Translations under genes and position numbers: made by a program
The notes under the pieces: generated by a model
Databases searched by the model: none
What the model was told of the DNA's origin: nothing
The model's input: the letters and a program-made list of their open reading frames with translations, nothing else
Shown: one piece after another, positions 42,176-49,718 of the stretch
Position numbering within the stretch: position 1 is the first letter of the stretch
How the letters are laid out: each line of letters starts with the position of its first letter
From: CAKOSP01 sp964370545
Lineage (GTDB): Bacteria; Bacillota_I; Bacilli_A; RF39; UBA660
DNA length: 64,000 nucleotides
Reading direction: 5' to 3'
Assembly: GCA_964370545.1 (NCBI GenBank)
Contig: CAYJJQ010000001.1
Coordinates: forward strand, 1 to 64,000

Positions 42176-43408
42176 ATGAAATTATTTGATGATTTAAAAG
42201 AAAGAGGATTACTTAAAGATATATCCTCACCAGAAATTGAAAAAAAGTTAAATGAAGAAACAATTACTTTTTACTGGGGAACTGATCCTACTGCAGATAG
42301 TCTGCATATTGGTCATTATCCAAGTTTAGTAACTGCTAAAAGACTTGCTAAAGCAGGTCATAATCCTATTTTATTAGTAGGAGGAGCAACAGGACTTATT
42401 GGAGATCCTAGACCTACTAGTGAAAGAACAATAATATCTAAAGAAATAGTAGAAAAAAATATAGAAGGATTAAAAGATCAAGTAAATTTTTTACTTGATG
42501 GTAAAGCAACAATTGTTAATAACTATGATTGGTCTAAAGATATTAATTTTATAGATTTCTTAAGAGATTATGGTAAATACTTTAGTATTAATTATATGCT
42601 TGATAAAGATATAATAAAAAGAAGATTAGAAACTGGTATTACATATACCGAGTTTAGTTATATGATAATGCAAGCATTAGACTTTGAATATTTAAATCAA
42701 AAATATAATTGTACTATGCAAGTAGCAGGATCAGATCAGTGGGGAAATATTACAGCTGGTATAGAGCTTATTAGAAGAAAAAGTGATAAAGAAGCATTTG
42801 GATTTACTATGCCTCTTATCTTAGATAAACATGGTAATAAATTTGGTAAATCTGAAGGTAATGCTTTATGGCTTGATAAAAATAAAACTTCTTCATATAC
42901 TATGTATCAATATTTAATTAATTTAGATGATAGCATGATAGATCATTATTTAAAAGTATTTACATTTTTATCACTAGATGAAATAAAAGAAATTAATGCT
43001 AAGCATGCATTAAAACCAGAAGATAGAATTGCTCAAAAAGCTTTAGCTAAAGAAATAATTACTGATATTCATAGTAAAGAAGATTATGAAAAAGCTAAAA
43101 AAATAAGTGAAAACTTATTTAGTGAAAAAATATTTGAATTATCTAGTGAAGAAATTATATCATCATTAACAGGAGTTAAAACAATAAATATTAACAGTGA
43201 TGAAGACATACTTAACTTACTGGTTAATACAACTATATGTTCTAGTAAAAGAGAAGCTAGAGAGATGCTTGAAGCTGGAGCAATATCTATAAACAATAAA
43301 AAAATAACTTCATTAGATGAAATTATTTCTAAAAAAGATGCTATAGATAATAAAGTATTACTAATTAAAAAAGGTAAGAAAAATTACTACTTAGGTATAT
43401 ATAACTAA
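42176..43408 (+). CDS. tyrS: Tyrosine--tRNA ligase
   Basis: A 410-aa class I aminoacyl-tRNA synthetase (bacterial TyrRS): HIGH motif DSLHIGHYPS (44-47), TEFSYMIMQALDFEYL, the tyrosine pocket QVAGSDQWGNI, KFGKSEG as KMSKS variant, and a C-terminal S4 RNA-binding domain (CSSKREAREMLEAGAISINN). It lies 11 bases after the HAD gene, in the T-box unit. Full length. Confidence 0.96.
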   Translation: MKLFDDLKERGLLKDISSPEIEKKLNEETITFYWGTDPTADSLHIGHYPSLVTAKRLAKAGHNPILLVGGATGLIGDPRPTSERTIISKEIVEKNIEGLKDQVNFLLDGKATIVNNYDWSKDINFIDFLRDYGKYFSINYMLDKDIIKRRLETGITYTEFSYMIMQALDFEYLNQKYNCTMQVAGSDQWGNITAGIELIRRKSDKEAFGFTMPLILDKHGNKFGKSEGNALWLDKNKTSSYTMYQYLINLDDSMIDHYLKVFTFLSLDEIKEINAKHALKPEDRIAQKALAKEIITDIHSKEDYEKAKKISENLFSEKIFELSSEEIISSLTGVKTININSDEDILNLLVNTTICSSKREAREMLEAGAISINNKKITSLDEIISKKDAIDNKVLLIKKGKKNYYLGIYN

Positions 43409-43453
43409 GTCATAAAACTTTTTTTCATATATTATATGGAAAGGAGTTTTTTT

Positions 43454-43702
43454 ATGAACCGAGAATATTATAAACCAAGACCAGTACCAATACCAGTTAG
43501 AAGATATGGATATAAAGAAAATGAAGGTGATAGATTTTTTTTAGCAGCTCCATTTTTATTTGGAGCACTAGCAGGAGGAGCTATAGCAGCATCATCTAGA
43601 CCAAGACCAGTATATGTTTATCCACCAGCACAACCGTATTATAATCCGGCAGTGCCATATGCACATTCTAGTTATTCATATTACTATCCTACATATCGTT
43701 AA
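43454..43702 (+). CDS. Small Tyr/Pro-rich protein, unknown function
   Basis: An 82-aa protein starting MNREYYKPRPVPIPVRRYGY with a central hydrophobic segment (AAPFLFGALAGGAIAASS, about 31-48) and a Pro/Tyr-rich end. I use the ATG at 43454, 8 bases after AAAGGAG. The Tyr/Pro-rich sequence resembles small spore coat or cell-surface proteins of Firmicutes, but the family is not recognised. It overlaps the end of the converging gene by 14 bases. Confidence 0.65.
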   Translation: MNREYYKPRPVPIPVRRYGYKENEGDRFFLAAPFLFGALAGGAIAASSRPRPVYVYPPAQPYYNPAVPYAHSSYSYYYPTYR

Positions 43703-44735
43703 TTATTATTCCAATAAATAAAAAAGTAATTATTAAACTTGTTCCACCATATGATAAAAATAATAATGGTATACCCATGATAGGTAATAAACCTAAATTC
43801 ATGAGTATATTAAATGATATTTGAAATATAAAAATAGTAGCAAATACTTTAGCAAATAATTTATTATTTGCTTTTTTTATATAACTTATTAATATTAAAC
43901 TAATAAATAAATAACATATAGTAACAATTATTCCTGCTAATAATCCATAATTACCTATATTAAATGCATAAATAAAATCAGTAGGAGCTTCAGGTACATA
44001 TAGTGATAATTCTCCAATACCATTTTTTAATAAAGGAGATGATCCTATTAATATAAGTGCATTATTTATTTGATAATTATCACTAAAATATATTAATCTA
44101 TCTATTCTATAAAATAAGGAAGTACCAAATATATTAATAAATAAATCTTCATTAAATATATATAAACTTACTAAACTACCTAATATTATTAATAGTAAAG
44201 TAAATATAATTATATAATATTTCTTATTAAGTTTAGCACTTAAAAAACATACTAATGCAATTAATAAATAAAATATTATAGCACCTGTATCAGGTTCTAG
44301 AAATACTAATACACAAGGTATTAAAGTGTATATAAATAAAAGTATAATATATTTAAAATTATTTGTTTTATTTATAGTTATTTTAGTTAATAACAATGCT
44401 AAAGTTATTTTAGTTAATTCACTAGGTTGTAAAGAAAATACCCCTAAATCAATCCACGCTTTAGCCCCATTTATTTCTTTGCCAAGAAATAACACTAAAA
44501 TAAGTAATATAATTGATATTACATATAATATAAAACTATAATCAAATAATTTAATATTATTTATTTTAGTGCAAAAGAATAATATGAAAAAACCAATTAT
44601 GAACCAACATAATTGTTTAATAAAATGACCATCATATAAAGTATTAATCATTTCAGAATTAATCATGTTAAGCAAACTAAGTATCATTAAAATACCTATA
44701 GGATATAATATTATATATTTATTTTTATAATTCAT
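43689..44735 (-). CDS. FtsW/RodA/SpoVE family glycosyltransferase
   Basis: About 348 aa with some nine or ten membrane helices; the SEDS fold polymerises lipid II into peptidoglycan. Motifs: KEINGAKAWIDLGVFSLQPSELTKI (about 86-110) and the C-terminal PIMGIPLLFLSYGGTS (about 328-343). With no partner PBP nearby, RodA, FtsW or SpoVE cannot be told apart. I take ATG 44735 instead of a TTG 6 codons upstream, but no clear binding site is visible at either. Confidence 0.88.
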   Translation of the reverse strand: MNYKNKYIILYPIGILMILSLLNMINSEMINTLYDGHFIKQLCWFIIGFFILFFCTKINNIKLFDYSFILYVISIILLILVLFLGKEINGAKAWIDLGVFSLQPSELTKITLALLLTKITINKTNNFKYIILLFIYTLIPCVLVFLEPDTGAIIFYLLIALVCFLSAKLNKKYYIIIFTLLLIILGSLVSLYIFNEDLFINIFGTSLFYRIDRLIYFSDNYQINNALILIGSSPLLKNGIGELSLYVPEAPTDFIYAFNIGNYGLLAGIIVTICYLFISLILISYIKKANNKLFAKVFATIFIFQISFNILMNLGLLPIMGIPLLFLSYGGTSLIITFLFIGIIINDM

Positions 44736-44793
44736 ACTATTATTATGGTACAAAAATCTAATTTTTTACATAAATTATAATGAAGGTGATGTT

Positions 44794-45090
44794 ATGAAAG
44801 ATTTACCAAGAGTATATGCAAATCCAATAAATAAAGAATTTAAGAATTTTAAAAGAGAAGATAAAATAAATGAGTATGAAGAAAAAGTTAGTATAAGTCC
44901 AAGAAATTTATCTATGAAAATAAAAGATATATTCAATAGAAGTGATTATATTTATAAAAAAAGAGTGAGAATTCACACTTCTTTAGGAACTGAAGAACAT
45001 ATGATAATAGGTAAGACAGTTGATTACTTACTTACTATGCAGGGTAAGAAAATAAAGTATACAGATATACTAGATATAGAAGTAATATAA
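44794..45090 (+). CDS. Hypothetical 98-aa protein
   Basis: Soluble, basic protein starting MKDLPRVYANPINKEFKNF. The C-terminal half (about 55-98: YKKRVRIHTSLGTEEHMIIGKTVDYLLTMQGKKIKYTDILDIEVI) looks like a small beta barrel, similar in outline to Sm/coat-associated domains, but no family is assigned. AAGGTGATG precedes the start. A bidirectional terminator follows. Confidence 0.65.
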   Translation: MKDLPRVYANPINKEFKNFKREDKINEYEEKVSISPRNLSMKIKDIFNRSDYIYKKRVRIHTSLGTEEHMIIGKTVDYLLTMQGKKIKYTDILDIEVI

Positions 45091-45130
45091 AAAAAATATA
45101 TCTTAGATTAAATCTTCGATATATTTTTTT
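45091..45130. terminator. Bidirectional terminator
   Basis: Long stem AAAAAATATATC/GATATATTTTTT with an inner AGAT/ATCT pair; it serves the 98-aa gene and the converging EIIB gene. Confidence 0.8.
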
Positions 45131-45420
45131 AATTCTTTAGCTTTTTTATCAAATATTATTTTAAGTTGATTATCAATTTCAACAACGCCTTTAGCTCCTA
45201 TTTTTTGAATAGCTTCTTTATCGGCTTTACTAACATCTTTAAGTATAACCTTAAGTCTACTCATATTACATTCGGCATTAACGATATTGTCTTTACCACC
45301 TAAGTATGTAATTAGCTTATTAGCTTCAATATCAAAATCTTTTTTATTTAACTTAAATATAACTAATAATATAATAACTAATACAATTGCTATTATTATA
45401 TATTGTAACCATATATCCAT
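45103..45420 (-). CDS. Membrane-anchored single PTS EIIB domain protein
   Basis: A 105-aa protein with one N-terminal membrane helix (about 5-23) and a PTS glucose-type EIIB domain: LGGKDNIVNAECNMSRLKVIL...IQKIGAKGVVEIDNQLKIIF. The phosphorylated Cys (C52 in AECNMSR) is kept. No EIIA or EIIC is near, and an EIIB held in the membrane alone is not a normal sugar carrier; regulation is more likely. AGGTGAT lies upstream of the start. Confidence 0.78.
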   Translation of the reverse strand: MDIWLQYIIIAIVLVIILLVIFKLNKKDFDIEANKLITYLGGKDNIVNAECNMSRLKVILKDVSKADKEAIQKIGAKGVVEIDNQLKIIFDKKAKELKKYIEDLI

Positions 45421-45530
45421 TTATATCACCTAATTAATTATACTACAATATACTAAAAAAATAAACTGTTCATTCACATATTTGAAAATTATACATAAAT
45501 TAATAATGAATAAAGTGAAAGGGTGAAATT

Positions 45531-45968
45531 ATGAATAAAACAACTTCTTCAAATTGCATAAATGATATTTTAAATGTTATTTTAGTATTACAAGAAAATG
45601 CATGTCCTGAAAATTGCTTAGATACATGTGATAGACCTGTTCTAGGCGGAGGGCCAAACTGTTTAGCTTGTAATACAAGACCAGTAATGTTATATACATG
45701 TTGTGGAAATGGTGTTCCTTGGAGTATGCCAACAAGTAAAGATTCAATTCAAAATTGTGAAGGTGCTACTGTTACAGATAACTGTTCAACTGTATTTAGA
45801 CTTGAAAAACTTGATTGTAACTGTGCTACATTTAGAGTACTAATTGCAAATCCAGATACTACTAGTTTATATCCATACGTAGGAACAAATTCTTTCTTTA
45901 CAATGGATACAGAATGTTTATGTTCCCTAAGATGTTTAAATGATACATACGTTGAATGTATATTCTAA
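45531..45968 (+). CDS. CotY/CotZ-like spore coat protein
   Basis: A 145-aa protein with about 17 Cys, starting MNKTTSSNCINDILNVILVLQENACPENCLDTC. The CINDIL...VLQ opening, the CP.NC.DTCDRP spacing, and the later EGATVTDNCSTVFRLEKLDCNCATFRVL and SFFTMDTECLCSLRC segments match the CotY/CotZ family, which forms a disulfide-linked crust on spores. A good binding site (AAAGGGTGA) precedes the start. The finding implies that the organism or its recent ancestors made spores. It ends at a terminator. Confidence 0.8.
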   Translation: MNKTTSSNCINDILNVILVLQENACPENCLDTCDRPVLGGGPNCLACNTRPVMLYTCCGNGVPWSMPTSKDSIQNCEGATVTDNCSTVFRLEKLDCNCATFRVLIANPDTTSLYPYVGTNSFFTMDTECLCSLRCLNDTYVECIF

Positions 45969-45977
45969 TAAAATAAT

Positions 45978-46004
45978 AAAACTAGTTTAAAACTAGTTTT
46001 TTTT
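45978..46004 (+). terminator. Rho-independent terminator
   Basis: AAAACTAG/CTAGTTTT stem with a 7-base loop and a T run after the coat gene. Confidence 0.88.
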
Positions 46005-46031
46005 ATGCTATAATAACAATAGTAGGTGGCT

Positions 46032-49000
46032 ATGAAAAAACTTAAGGAAATATTTAATAAAAATAAAATATTAGTAATCGTTATGGCAGTTTCAATTGTT
46101 CTTATAAGTGGAGTGTCTTTTGCATACTTTGCTGGTTTGATTGGCGCTCCGGCTATAACTGATTTAGATGTGACAAGTCAAAAGGGAAATACTATAGTAT
46201 TTACCCCAGGAACTGCCATTAATTTATATGCTACAGAAGATAACTTTGGACAAACACATACTAGTTTAAGTGGACAGACTATTTCAACTGCTGAATATAC
46301 ATCTTCTAAAACTGAATTAAATCCTGAAAAATATAATGTTTATTTTGTTATAAATGTAAATGATTTTGAATATACAACTGCATCCGAGGAAACAGAAATA
46401 CTTTTAAAAGTAACTAATCCAGAAGGTGTAGAAGTAACTAGCATTACTGGATTTACTCACGATACAGTTACGGATAATGTTTCAGGAGATACATTATCAG
46501 GTTTTGATGTAACTACATTTATGGGTATAGTGCCTATAGCAATAGATTATGAAATAGATTCAATAAATAAGATTAAAACTACTCAACAGTGGAAAGTAGA
46601 GCTTACTTTTGTTAACCTTGCTACTAAACAAAATGATAATACTAAAAAGACTTTTGAAGGTAAATTAATTTTGCAACAGGGTCCATATGAACCAACACTA
46701 GCAGAATCTATTATATTTGATAATTATGATAATGATGATTTTATATATCATTCAGATAAAAACGAAGACTCAGCAGGAGATAATAGTTTTAGATTCTCAG
46801 GTGCTAACCCTGATAACTATGTTACATTTAATGATGAATCATGGAGAATAATAGGTATCTTTGATGATAAATTAAAACTAATAAGAGAAACTCCATTAGA
46901 TACACTTATGGCATTTGATACAGGTAACTCTAATGACTTTGCAACATCTGATATAAATACTTATTTAAATACTACTTTTTATAATGCCCTTAATTCAGAT
47001 GCTAAAAATTTAACGGTATCATCAAAACTTAATATAGGCCCTATATCTACTAATACGGGAGGAGAATATCATAAAACTCCAGGTGTAATAGCTAGAAAAG
47101 AAAGTTTTTTAAAAACATCTAGTTCATACAAAGTTGGTTTAATGAATGCAAGTGATTATTTATTTGCAGCATCAGAAACATATCATACTTTAAATAACTA
47201 TGATGCTACTGATACTAATAACGATTATGCAGATAATGCAAATATGATAGCTACTAATTGGATGTATATATTTGATACATATACAGCATCAGATTTCGAG
47301 TGGACAGTAACACCAGCAACAGATGGTAATAGTTTAATGCAAATAAGAGCAGTAGGGAACACTAATTCTAACTATGCAACTAATAATGGATTAGCAGCTA
47401 GACCAACTGTTTATATTACAGGTGATGCCAGATTATCAATTGGTACTGGAACATCTGCAGATTCATATATTCTAAGTCTTCCATTGCAAGGTGCCTCTAA
47501 ACACCTAGTAGAAAATCATGACGCAGGTGAAGGATTATACCAACATACAGCAGATCTAGCTAACGGAGCAGGAGATAATAACTATAGATACTCAGGACCT
47601 GATTCGCTAGTAAAAAACTATGTAACATTTAATGATGAAATGTGGAGAATAATAGGTATCTTTGATGGTAAATTAAAACTAATAAAAGAAACATCAATAG
47701 GAACATATGAGTTTGATCCAGGAAATGATAACTCATGGGCCGATGATGGTGGAGGAGTAGAAGGAAATCAACTCCTAAATAACTATTATTTTAATAGTAC
47801 AGTAGCCCCAAATCTCTTAGCAGATTGTGGCGGCTCTGGTAGAGGAAGTTGTGATTTCACATCAACGGGACTAGATGCAACTGCAAGAGCAATGGCAGAA
47901 ACATCAACATGGTACTTAGGAGCTCCTGATACAAATAATCAAACAGCAAATGCATTTTATAAAGAAGAAAGAGGAAGTGCAACAACAGATGGAACACATA
48001 TAACAACAGAGGCAAATATAGGATTATTATATATGAGTGATTATGGATATGCAGCATCAAGTAATGCATGGACAACAAACCTAGTTCGTTATGATACAAA
48101 CTCAATACCTGCAAATAACTGGATGTTTAGTGGATTATATGAGTGGTCAATATCGCCTAATTTGTCTGGCTCTAGCAGCGTGTTGGGTGTAAGCAGCAGC
48201 GGTGATGCGAACAACTACTATGCCAGAGGTGGGTCTGCGTGGCGCCCAACCTTATACCTGAAATCAAATGTAGAAATCATAGGAGGATCAGGAACTGAAA
48301 GTGATCCGTTTAAAATAGGTTTAGATGCTAATAAATACTTAATAGATAGTCATGGAGCAGAAGAAGGGCTTTACCAGCATACAGCAGATTTAACAAATGG
48401 AGCAGGAGATAATAATTATAGATATTCAGGACCTGATTCATTAGTAAAAAACTATGTAACATTTAATGATGAAATGTGGAGAATAATAGGAGTTTTTGAT
48501 GGAAATGTAAAACTAATAAAAGAAACATCAATAGGAACATATGAATTTGATCCAGGAGATGATAACTCATGGGCCGATGATGGTGGAGGAGCAGAAGGAA
48601 ATCAACTACTCAATAACTATTATTTTAATAGTGCAGTAGCGCCAAATTTGTTAGCAGATTGTGGTAATACAAGTAGAGGAAGTTGCGACTTCACATCAAC
48701 AGGACTAGACGCAACAGCAAGATTAATGGTAGAAACATCAACATGGTACTTAGGGGCTCCTGATACATATAATCAAACAGCAAATGCATTTTATAATGAC
48801 GAAAGAGGAAGCGTGACATCTACAGGAACCCATATAACAACAGAGGCAAATATAGGATTAATGTATGTAAGTGATTATGGATATGCAGCCTCAAGTAATG
48901 CATGGACAACAAATTTAATTGATTATAATACTAACTCAATACTAGCAAGTAACTGGATGTGTAGTGGAGTTTTCGAGTGGTCAATATCGCCTTATTTGTC

Positions 49001-49160
49001 TCGCTCTAACTTCGTGTGGTATGTTTACGACAACGGTGATGCGGACAGCTACTACGCCAGCTATGGGAGTGCGTGGCGCCCAACCTTATACCTGAAGGCC
49101 GAAACGAAGATTGTAGGAGGAACGGGAACTGAAAGTGATCCGTTCCAGTTAGGACTATAA
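46032..49160 (+). CDS. Large SipW-type surface protein with repeated modules and two DGR-like variable regions
   Basis: A 1042-aa exported protein. The SipW-type signal (MKKLKEIFNKNKILVIV...GVSFAYFAG) is followed by a TasA/camelysin-like beta domain (about 35-230). Three related modules follow: module 1 (about 236-480), more diverged, and modules 2 and 3 (47507-48322 and 48341-49156), an 834-base tandem repeat. Each has YRYSGPDSLVKNYVTFNDEMWRIIG at the start and AWRPTLYLK at the end. Just before AWRPT lies a short variable stretch, different in modules 2 and 3, with identical flanks: the layout of DGR targets with C-type-lectin-like folds. It should bind changing ligands outside the cell. No LPXTG or membrane anchor is seen at the C-terminus. 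ATG 46032 follows TAGGTGG. Confidence 0.85.
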   Translation: MKKLKEIFNKNKILVIVMAVSIVLISGVSFAYFAGLIGAPAITDLDVTSQKGNTIVFTPGTAINLYATEDNFGQTHTSLSGQTISTAEYTSSKTELNPEKYNVYFVINVNDFEYTTASEETEILLKVTNPEGVEVTSITGFTHDTVTDNVSGDTLSGFDVTTFMGIVPIAIDYEIDSINKIKTTQQWKVELTFVNLATKQNDNTKKTFEGKLILQQGPYEPTLAESIIFDNYDNDDFIYHSDKNEDSAGDNSFRFSGANPDNYVTFNDESWRIIGIFDDKLKLIRETPLDTLMAFDTGNSNDFATSDINTYLNTTFYNALNSDAKNLTVSSKLNIGPISTNTGGEYHKTPGVIARKESFLKTSSSYKVGLMNASDYLFAASETYHTLNNYDATDTNNDYADNANMIATNWMYIFDTYTASDFEWTVTPATDGNSLMQIRAVGNTNSNYATNNGLAARPTVYITGDARLSIGTGTSADSYILSLPLQGASKHLVENHDAGEGLYQHTADLANGAGDNNYRYSGPDSLVKNYVTFNDEMWRIIGIFDGKLKLIKETSIGTYEFDPGNDNSWADDGGGVEGNQLLNNYYFNSTVAPNLLADCGGSGRGSCDFTSTGLDATARAMAETSTWYLGAPDTNNQTANAFYKEERGSATTDGTHITTEANIGLLYMSDYGYAASSNAWTTNLVRYDTNSIPANNWMFSGLYEWSISPNLSGSSSVLGVSSSGDANNYYARGGSAWRPTLYLKSNVEIIGGSGTESDPFKIGLDANKYLIDSHGAEEGLYQHTADLTNGAGDNNYRYSGPDSLVKNYVTFNDEMWRIIGVFDGNVKLIKETSIGTYEFDPGDDNSWADDGGGAEGNQLLNNYYFNSAVAPNLLADCGNTSRGSCDFTSTGLDATARLMVETSTWYLGAPDTYNQTANAFYNDERGSVTSTGTHITTEANIGLMYVSDYGYAASSNAWTTNLIDYNTNSILASNWMCSGVFEWSISPYLSRSNFVWYVYDNGDADSYYASYGSAWRPTLYLKAETKIVGGTGTESDPFQLGL
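48141..48262 (+). repeat. Variable region 1 (DGR VR-like)
   Basis: The 18 bases from 48141 are shared with VR2. 48159-48236 differs from VR2 at 22 bases in 16 of 26 codons; 48237-48262 (GC-rich, encoding AWRPTLYLK) is identical to VR2. Many codons are AGC, AAC or GGT, as expected from A-mutated AAC/AAT codons. Confidence 0.7.
48975..49096 (+). repeat. Variable region 2 (DGR VR-like)
   Basis: Same boundaries as VR1 shifted by 834 bases. The variable codons are often TAC, TAT, AAC, GAC and AGC. A GC-rich hairpin lies about 95 bases downstream of its end. Confidence 0.7.
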
Positions 49161-49191
49161 TACTAAAAGGAAGACCGACCCTGAAAGTGTA

Positions 49192-49223
49192 GTCACGCTG
49201 CCAGGCGGATGTCTGGCCGTGAC
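49192..49223 (+). other. GC-rich hairpin downstream of variable region 2
   Basis: GTCACG/CGTGAC and GCCAG/CTGGC form an 11-base-pair stem with a 2-base bulge and an 8-base loop (GCGGATGT). It has no T run, so it is not a terminator. The 49170-49225 stretch is strikingly GC-rich for this genome. DGR targets often carry a hairpin just beyond the variable region; it may serve that role or be an mRNA element upstream of the pilin-like gene. Confidence 0.6.
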
Positions 49224-49253
49224 CGATTTTATTAACAATAAAAAGGAGCGCAT

Positions 49254-49637
49254 ATGAATAGTAAAGGATTTACATTAATAGAACTACTTGCTGTGATAGT
49301 TGTTCTTGCTATAGTTGGTACTCTATCAATAGTTATATATAGCGGGTTTAGTGATTCTATTAAAGAAAAAGAATATGAAACATTAATTAATTTATATAAA
49401 TCATCTATAAAAGTGTATGTTGAGGATAATGATTATGATAATGTAACTATTGTTCTTCAAGAACTTATTGATACTGATTATGTAAGTGCTCCGGCTGATG
49501 GAATAATAATTAATCCAATCAATGAAAGTTATAAACTTAATTGTTTAAAGTTTAATGTAATTAAGGAAAATAATGAGTATATAGTTTCTTATGATGAAAC
49601 AAGTACTAATGTTTTAATAGAAGATAAATGTAATTAA
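49254..49637 (+). CDS. Prepilin-like protein (type IV/II N-methylation signal)
   Basis: A 127-aa protein beginning MNSKGFTLIELLAVIVVLAIVGTLSIVIYSG: a prepilin peptidase site G-F-T-L-I-E with Glu at +5, then a hydrophobic helix. The rest is a short acidic globular part. It could be a pseudopilin of a competence or secretion system; no pil/com ATPase is present here. AAAGGAGCG precedes the start, 93 bases after the DGR-like protein, with the GC-rich hairpin between. Confidence 0.88.
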   Translation: MNSKGFTLIELLAVIVVLAIVGTLSIVIYSGFSDSIKEKEYETLINLYKSSIKVYVEDNDYDNVTIVLQELIDTDYVSAPADGIIINPINESYKLNCLKFNVIKENNEYIVSYDETSTNVLIEDKCN

Positions 49638-49644
49638 AATAGTG

Positions 49645-49676
49645 ACTACTTTTACACTTAAAAGTAGTTTTTATTT
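49645..49676 (+). terminator. Rho-independent terminator
   Basis: ACTACTTTT/AAAAGTAGT stem around a 6-base loop and a T run after the prepilin gene. Confidence 0.85.
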
Positions 49677-49718
49677 TGATAAAATGTTATAATTAAGTTG
49701 GAGAAACTTGGAGGATAT

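Larger units (their letters stand above)
47507..49156 (+). repeat. Two tandem modules, 834-base period
   Basis: Copies 47507-48322 and 48341-49156 are in frame and aligned without gaps at offset 834 (278 codons). Outside the variable stretch most differences are silent or conservative; inside it they change amino acids. Confidence 0.9.

Noticed and set aside
47857..48114. Minus-strand frame of 85 aa inside the repeat protein
   Set aside because: His/Leu-rich shadow of the coding strand without a start signal.
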